Shown here: positions 58,406 through 64,000 of the stretch, in pieces
Layout: each line of letters begins with the position of its first letter
Numbering within the stretch: the stretch's first letter is position 1
Assembly: GCA_026225945.1 (NCBI GenBank)
Contig: JAMJFZ010003581.1
Location: 3,391,001 to 3,455,000, forward strand
Direction of reading: 5' to 3'
Source: Cricetomys ansorgei
Lineage: Eukaryota > Chordata > Mammalia > Rodentia > Nesomyidae
Length of the DNA stretch: 64,000 nt
Notes under the pieces: model-generated
Told to the model about the DNA's origin: nothing
Databases searched by the model: none
What the model saw: the letters and a program-made list of their open reading frames with translations, nothing else
Program-made: the position numbers and the translations under genes

Positions 58406-59429
58406 TGGACAAACCTGGCTCTCGCCTTTGCTATATAATTGGGAGATTCTACCAGACTTTACATTGAATTAAACACATCAAAGAGGGGCCAAGGGGTAGA
58501 GCTCTTTCAGAGTGTTCAAGTCTTCCGAGGCTGCGTAACGTTAGCTGTTGTTAATAACATGCTTAGTCATCTAGTGCACCATTTTGCTGACCACAACACA
58601 TGGAGCACTTCCTTTCAAAGGGAAAAATATAAAATAGGCCATCCACTATCTTTCCAATCAATAATTGGGATTTACTGCTTATTCATTCAGACACTGGACA
58701 GTAGGGCTTTTAGTACAAATTTTATTTTTAAATATTCTGGAATTGAATACTATTTTCATGACAGACGTTAGTAAGCATCCGAGGAGAGTGGTACAGAGCA
58801 GAATTTTTAGGGCAAGATGCCTGCGAAGCAAAAGAGAAACTGAACTCGGCTTGGGCAATTAATCTAATTTCCAGCCATCTCCACAGTTTTAAAGTAGAAA
58901 TGAGATCTGAAGGTCAATATTGAAAGTATTGTAATTACAGTTTAGCATTACTGTGATGAGATCAGTCTGTAATTCCCTTTAGCGTCCTTGCTCAGAAGGA
59001 GGTGTTTAAGGGTACTTTTGAATAAATGAGCTCTGAGCTCAACCTCTTCTTTCCTTAATGGGCATCTTGCCTTGAAACCTCTGTTATTTTCATGTAAAGT
59101 TCCCTCTTATTAAAGCAACTTAGGTTTAGAGTTTCTGCCCAGCCCTTTCCAAGAAGTGGTGTAAGCAACTCGAAGCCCACTGTACTTCTACTAACAGACA
59201 GTGTCTTTGTACGATGGCCAACACACTCTCGGGACAGACCCAGCAGTGGGCAAAGAGAACAGCATTCCTGATATCTGCACTCCAGTGGAGAACCTGGACA
59301 ATGAATAAGTAAACCCACAAAACGCCACCTTGTGACTGTATTGAAAGCAAAGCCAAGAGAAGAGTGGAGAGTTCCAGTGGGTTGTGCTACTGGAATCAAT
59401 GATCAATGGTGATCAAGAATCAAGGGCTC
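58406..59429. other. Repeat-poor intronic block with homeodomain-type sites
   Basis: No repeats recognised. 58855-58990 is rich in TAAT cores and contains the palindrome TGTAATTACA at 58930-58939. Confidence 0.4.
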
Positions 59430-59605
59430 TAGGGGAGGGGGATGTGGTTGGTATAGTCCTTGCTGGCATGCAGGAAGCCTGGGGTTCAATCCCAAGTGCC
59501 ATATAAACTGAACATGGTGGCACATGCCTGTGATCCCGGTACTTGGGAAGAGGAGGCTGGAGGATTAGAAGCTCAAAGTCCTACTCAGTGATAGGGTGAA
59601 TTAGT
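59430..59605 (+). mobile_element. B4 SINE (ID-B1 dimer)
   Basis: ID half GGGGATGTGGTTGGTATAGT, CCTGGGGTTCAATCCCAAGT; B1 half ACATGGTGGCACATGCCTGT, GATCCCGGTACTTGGGAAGA. Confidence 0.9.
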
Positions 59606-60544
59606 TGAGACTGCACTCTACACCCTCAGAAAACAATCGGTGGCACTGTAGAAAGTGAGGAGCAAGCCATGTGGATGTGTGAGGGCCAGGAGAGTATGGT
59701 TAGAGAGCATTTGGAACAAAGAAGGAGGGGAGGCGATGTCAGCAGGACAGTGGGGGTAGGTATGTGGGCCTGGAGAACCCCAACAAGGACTTGGGGTTCT
59801 TCCTGAGTCTAACAGGAGCCACCAAATCTCTAGGTTCCATCCTGGCTGGGGCAAGGGTTCTATGACTGATTGACTTTTAGTTCCGCCCACTGCTTCCCCT
59901 TCAGGAAGGATTAGAAGTTTCCTTATACCATATTGTTTGTATCTGGGGAATGGGGGCAGTACCTCTGTATCCAGACCACCCTGTTCCTGCAGTCCCATGC
60001 TTTAGAGGGTCCTTCCCCATGGAGGAAGAAGAATCAGGAAAACTACAACTAAGAGAAGGGAAAAAAACACAAGAAGAACGGGAACATTACCCTTGACTGT
60101 AGTCTGTTTGCATGCAGAGCTGGTGGCTTCTGTGGTAAGGCTGTGGGATCTCAGCGTCCCCCCAAGTGAGGGCATGGCTATACTGGGGTGAAGATCAGTT
60201 CACAACCGCAGCTAAGAAGTTTGATGAGGAACGTGTAAGGAGAGAAAGAGAGCTTTGGAAAGAAAACTCGAGATAGAAGATAGAAGAAAACCGCTAATGG
60301 CTGTGGAGATGTCACCCTATGGATCACCATCATGGCGCATCTGGATGGCTAACTGTGTGTCTCCTTCCTCTCTTCCCTGCTCCGTGTACATCCTCCTGAA
60401 GCAGTGTGCATGGTCAGAGAGGATGCCCTTCCCTGATAGGAGACAACTGGTCCTCAGTGTGGCAGTACCTGCACTTACCTGCTGGAGTCTCCACACAGTC
60501 TGTCTGTCTCCTCTGACAGCTGCCATGTTACTTCCTCTCATCCC
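59606..60544. other. Intronic DNA without recognised repeats
   Basis: Opposed chance frames of 108-126 codons show no family similarity. Confidence 0.4.
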
Positions 60545-60690
60545 TAACGTACTTAATCCTTTCCAGAAACTTCTGATGTAGCCATAATTATTTAGACCCA
60601 CTTGAAATTGAGGAAACTGAGCCATAAGATCAGTAAGGTTCTTTTCTACAATCATACCACCTATAAATAGCCAACTAGAGGAGTCGACCA
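60545..60690 (-). repeat. MIR SINE relic
   Basis: Antisense: TTGAAATTGAGGAAACTGAG, CCATAAGATCAGTAAGGTTC, ACCTATAAATAGCCAACTAG. Confidence 0.65.
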
Positions 60691-60829
60691 GGATGTGTAA
60701 TTCTAGAAGTTACCCACGTAACCTTCGTCAGCAAAAGAGGCCTCTTCGGAGGTCAAAGTGTCACTGTCCTTGGGGGGAAGGTGGGCGCAGCGGAGAGCAC
60801 TGAGTAGCTCATAGGCCAAGGATGTTTGG

Positions 60830-60990
60830 TGGCCAACAGGCCTGCTCTTCTCTCTCTCCAGAGCCAGTCTGAGAACTTGATCCTGGAAAAGCCTCAATAC
60901 ATATTTGATGACTGACTGAATGAATGAAAAAGTACGTGGTATAGTGCCTGACAGATTGCGAATGATCAATATATTGCCGCTATTCTTAAC
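60830..60990 (+). repeat. L2 3' end adjoining a MIR-like end
   Basis: CAATACATATTTGATGACTG followed by ACTGAATGAATGAA is the L2 terminus; GTACGTGGTATAGTGCCTGA next to it resembles a MIR end. Confidence 0.55.
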
Positions 60991-60999
60991 TCTGCTCAT

Positions 61000-62186
61000 T
61001 CCTTATGTATTCTGTTCTAGAAGAGGGTAGCTGATGAAAGGTGCAGGGAAGTTATAGAGGAAGAGATCGATTCTATTGGATGCACTATTGATGTGGCTGT
61101 ACTAATACACCAAGAGATCTTGTTTTGTGTCATGAACAAGATCCCAGGCCAAATTTTCTCCCTTGAGAGTTTGAGATTCAGTTTGCTGATGGGCTTCCCG
61201 GGAAAAAAAAAAAATCTGAATTCTAAATACTCTGAAGAGCACTTGCCTCAAAATAGAACTGCATTATTTTTTATCTCCATCACCTCTGTTCTACAATTCT
61301 TTATGCGTCAGCCCTCCCCTCACTGAGTCTACAGGAAAGTGCATGGATGGTATACTGTGAGCGCCCAGCAAACCTCCCTCCTAGACAGAATGGATAACAA
61401 GATGCTCAGACAGATCCCAAAACACAAAAAGGTCTATTTTAAGCAAAAATCTCAAACAGATGCCATGCCTTCAGCTGCCATAAACCCTTGGAAATCTGGA
61501 CGATTCAGTACGGAATGATGGTATGTAGTAAATATAGTAACCTTTTAACTTAAGCAAACCAAGTAAGAACAAATACTTCAATGGTCATTTTCTTCCCAAT
61601 ACATCAATTCCAAGATCCATCAGAAAACACCAAACAGACCATTTATGAGTTACTAGCACTTGTACTTCAATAGGAGCATTAAGGATTCGCCAAGGGGGTT
61701 CTCTGAGTTCTACATTAGAATCTGCTTTTCTAAGAGAATACATTTGGTGAAGATGACGTGATTTGTTCTGTTGGTAAAACTGACACTCAGGTTATAAGTA
61801 GCAACTACAGTCAGTGTCTCAATTTCCAGCAGTGAAAAAGATCTTGCAACAGACGGGCAAGTTTGTAGCTGTCTTTTCCAGCCCACCAATGTCCTCAATT
61901 TCTACTAGTGCGCTTTGTCTGTCTCTGATGGGACAGCTGGCTGAGAAATCCACCTGATACCCTTCTCAGGTAGCATCTGTCATTTCACAAAACTATCTCC
62001 CCTGTTTGCCATTTTGATTTTGGGCAAAAAAAAAAAAAAAGCTTGGTATTGCAATTTTGAGTGTATTCATAAATTTTAAATTATCTTCAAAATGGTATCA
62101 ATTCTAGATCAGATTATTCTTAGTCCACATATAAATCCTGTTTTCCCACTGGTTTAGAATTTGCTATATGCACGATGATACCTTTC
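61000..62186. other. Intronic DNA without recognised repeats
   Basis: A runs at 61203-61213 and 62026-62040; otherwise unassigned. Confidence 0.45.
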
Positions 62187-62212
62187 ACACACACACACGC
62201 TCACACACACAC
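62187..62212 (+). repeat. (CA)n microsatellite
   Basis: Short ACAC tract with GCTC interruption. Confidence 0.9.
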
Positions 62213-62795
62213 TTCTAGTTTTCATAAATTAAAGTTGGTTTATATATGTATAACAAAACACCATTAGATAATATAGTCATTGAATAGGGAATGACACTTT
62301 TGCTAAGTTACGCATTTGGCTACTGAAGAATTACCATGAATAACTCTATTCCATTTCTAACCATTAAGCTGCATGCAATACAAACTGGGCTAAGTTACCA
62401 TGTAGATTTATGGGTTTTAATGACTCCTGGAGAACTGCAGAACCATGTTACCATATGGTAATAGACCCAGACCCTCAACTAGCACTTGTGAAAAGCATCA
62501 GAAGTGGTCAGGAATCCTCCCCAGCTCTAACAAGTACCCACCAGTTTCTCCTGCAGGCAGCTCCTGATACCCTGTACCCACGTGCTCACTTGAGTCCGTC
62601 TCTTCATCCTTCTACTGCTCTCACTAAACAGTGCAAGTCGTTTGAGATTGCCCGTGGTTCAAATGCTGAAGGGATCTCACTGTACTAAGAGACTGAAGAG
62701 CACCGGTCTCTTTCATAACCCACTCACCAGCATGACACAGACTGTGAGTTAGTCACCTGTACTCTTGTAGGAAAAGAAACAGACTGCACAAGACG
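62213..62795. other. Intronic DNA without recognised repeats
   Basis: No repeat or exon recognised. Confidence 0.45.
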
Positions 62796-62799
62796 TTCT

Positions 62800-62890
62800 T
62801 TGTGTCAGCATGACTACGGAGCACCCAGGAAGGTTAAGAGATGCGTCCAAGGTCACATGGGTAGGGAAGATCCTGGGAAATGCCCAAAAG
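62800..62890 (-). repeat. MIR SINE relic
   Basis: Antisense: GGAAGGTTAAGAGATGCGTC, CAAGGTCACATGGGTAGGGA. Confidence 0.55.
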
Positions 62891-63469
62891 CAGAGAAGGG
62901 AAAGTAAGACTGGTGAGTGACCTTAAAGAGTGATCATTGGTGACAGTACAAACATGCTTGGAGGGCCTTCTGTTAAACAGAGTAAATTACACAGAGAGCG
63001 GCTATCCCACCAATGAACTCCCACATTCATGGAATATAAAGGCAATATGGAATGTGAAGGCAGAGGAGCTGTTGGTGAAAAAGTAGTTACCCAAGGCCTG
63101 GTGGAGAGCATGGAGTTTACAGTGGCCAACACACTCCCTCTTACAGCTAGAGAAGAGGGGCGTGGCATTCCCTTGTATGTAAAGCGTTGTATGTCTTGAA
63201 ATATCCAGAAGACAGAATTCTGAATATTTCCCAAGAAGAAAGGATTAATACTTAACATTAATACTTAATGGATATATACACGTACTACACAGACATACAC
63301 TCAGACATGTACACACACAAACTTCGCTGGGTCCCTGGAGAATGAAGAATGGCAGGAGGTTGAATGTAGCCTGAGTATACACAACGGAGGGGATGACCTG
63401 TCTTTTTATCTTCCATTCCCTTTTCCTGGGATGATTCTGTCTAAGATCTATATAAGGTTTTCTGAACAG
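62891..63469. other. Intronic DNA without recognised repeats
   Basis: A 111-codon minus-strand frame (62923-63258) has no similarity to a known family. Short ACACAC stretch near 63305. Confidence 0.4.
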
Positions 63470-63715
63470 CTTCTTTTAACAACAGTAAATAAGTTGCCAG
63501 CTCTGCAGAGAGGTTTCAGCTGCCTGTGTATTCAACTGCTGCTATATTTTCCCCCCACTGCCTTTCATCCCTCATGGTGCTAGGTTACTGTCTGCCTCCC
63601 AGGTGAGAATGGGCACTCTCTGAAGATAGGGACCATCTTGCCCATCCCTTAGTGCTGAGAGCACTGCTTGGGAGACAACACTTTTTCCAAATAAGTTCTT
63701 GAATGAATGAACGAA
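63470..63715 (+). repeat. L2 LINE 3' end
   Basis: CTCTCTGAAGATAGGGACCA, TCTTGCCCATCCCTTAGTGC, GAGAGCACTGCTTGGGAGAC and TCTTGAATGAATGAACGAAT follow the L2 terminus in order. Confidence 0.75.
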
Positions 63716-64000
63716 TATTCTAGGCCCAAAAGATCTTTGAAACTTCTATACTTCCTATGAAACTTGTTATGTTTCTAGTCTGCTCTGGTTAGTAAATGGG
63801 AGCTTTGTGAGCTTTCTGACTGCAATACAGGTATCCACAGAGGCAGGGGGTGATGTCTAGAGAAGGATCAGAAACCCCCTAGCCTAGAGAGAAAGCACCC
63901 TCTCCCTTTTCCTTGGTGAGGGAAGCCATCATTGCCAAGAAGGGAAAGCCCTAGGTCTGGATGTTTCCTGGAAGAGCAGAACACTCCATGGAGCCATCAA

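Overview
The window is mammalian nuclear DNA from a muroid rodent (mouse, rat or hamster type). It is almost entirely non-coding and is packed with rodent-specific SINEs (B1, B2/B3, ID-B1 'B4' and RSINE1 types), MaLR-type solo LTRs, old L1/L2/MIR fragments and long microsatellites. There are no operons, bacterial-type genes, CRISPR arrays or CpG islands. I cannot choose between mouse, rat and other muroids from the sequence alone.

The only gene I can support is Rcan2 (regulator of calcineurin 2; also ZAKI-4, DSCR1L1, calcipressin-2), on the minus strand. Two consecutive coding exons are present, each with correct splice sites. One is 7152-7325 (58 codons, RRM-like domain, phase 0-0). The other is 4383-4554 (57 codons plus one base, carrying the LISPPxSPP calcipressin signature, phase 0-1). 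They are separated by a 2,597-bp intron. The final coding exon must lie left of base 1, because I cannot find its conserved C-terminal coding sequence in 1-4382. The upstream coding exon was not found in 7326-64000. The rest of the window, about 56.7 kb, is therefore read as part of the long 5' intron of this gene, with some uncertainty because a short alternative first exon could be missed by eye.

Layout: 1-4382 is intron with L2, an LTR broken by a B1, RSINE1 and a TATC/TGTC microsatellite. 4383-7325 holds the two exons and their intron (old L1, B1-like, MIR, L1 3' end, two B3 SINEs). 8.3-11.6 kb has an LTR, a ~700-bp GT tract with its own higher-order repeat, and a B3 nested in an L1 3' end. 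12-15 kb is nearly repeat-free. 15-31 kb is a mix of LTRs, L2, RSINE1 and L1 plus two pairs of diverged local duplications. 31-47 kb has more LTRs, SINEs, a G-quadruplex tract and a repeat-free block near 41.7-42.2 kb that looks regulatory (two MEF2 consensus sites and a CTCF-like core). 47-64 kb has L1, SINEs, a 330-bp TTCCC polypyrimidine tract and L2/MIR relics.

The best-supported items for a second look are the SINE and 26-nt T run placed directly after an Rcan2 5' splice site, the candidate enhancer at 41.7-42.2 kb, the duplicated AP-1-containing motif at 18.6/19.5 kb, and the structured GT minisatellite. I found no convincing new protein-coding system. Repeat assignments are from remembered consensus sequences, and their boundaries are approximate.
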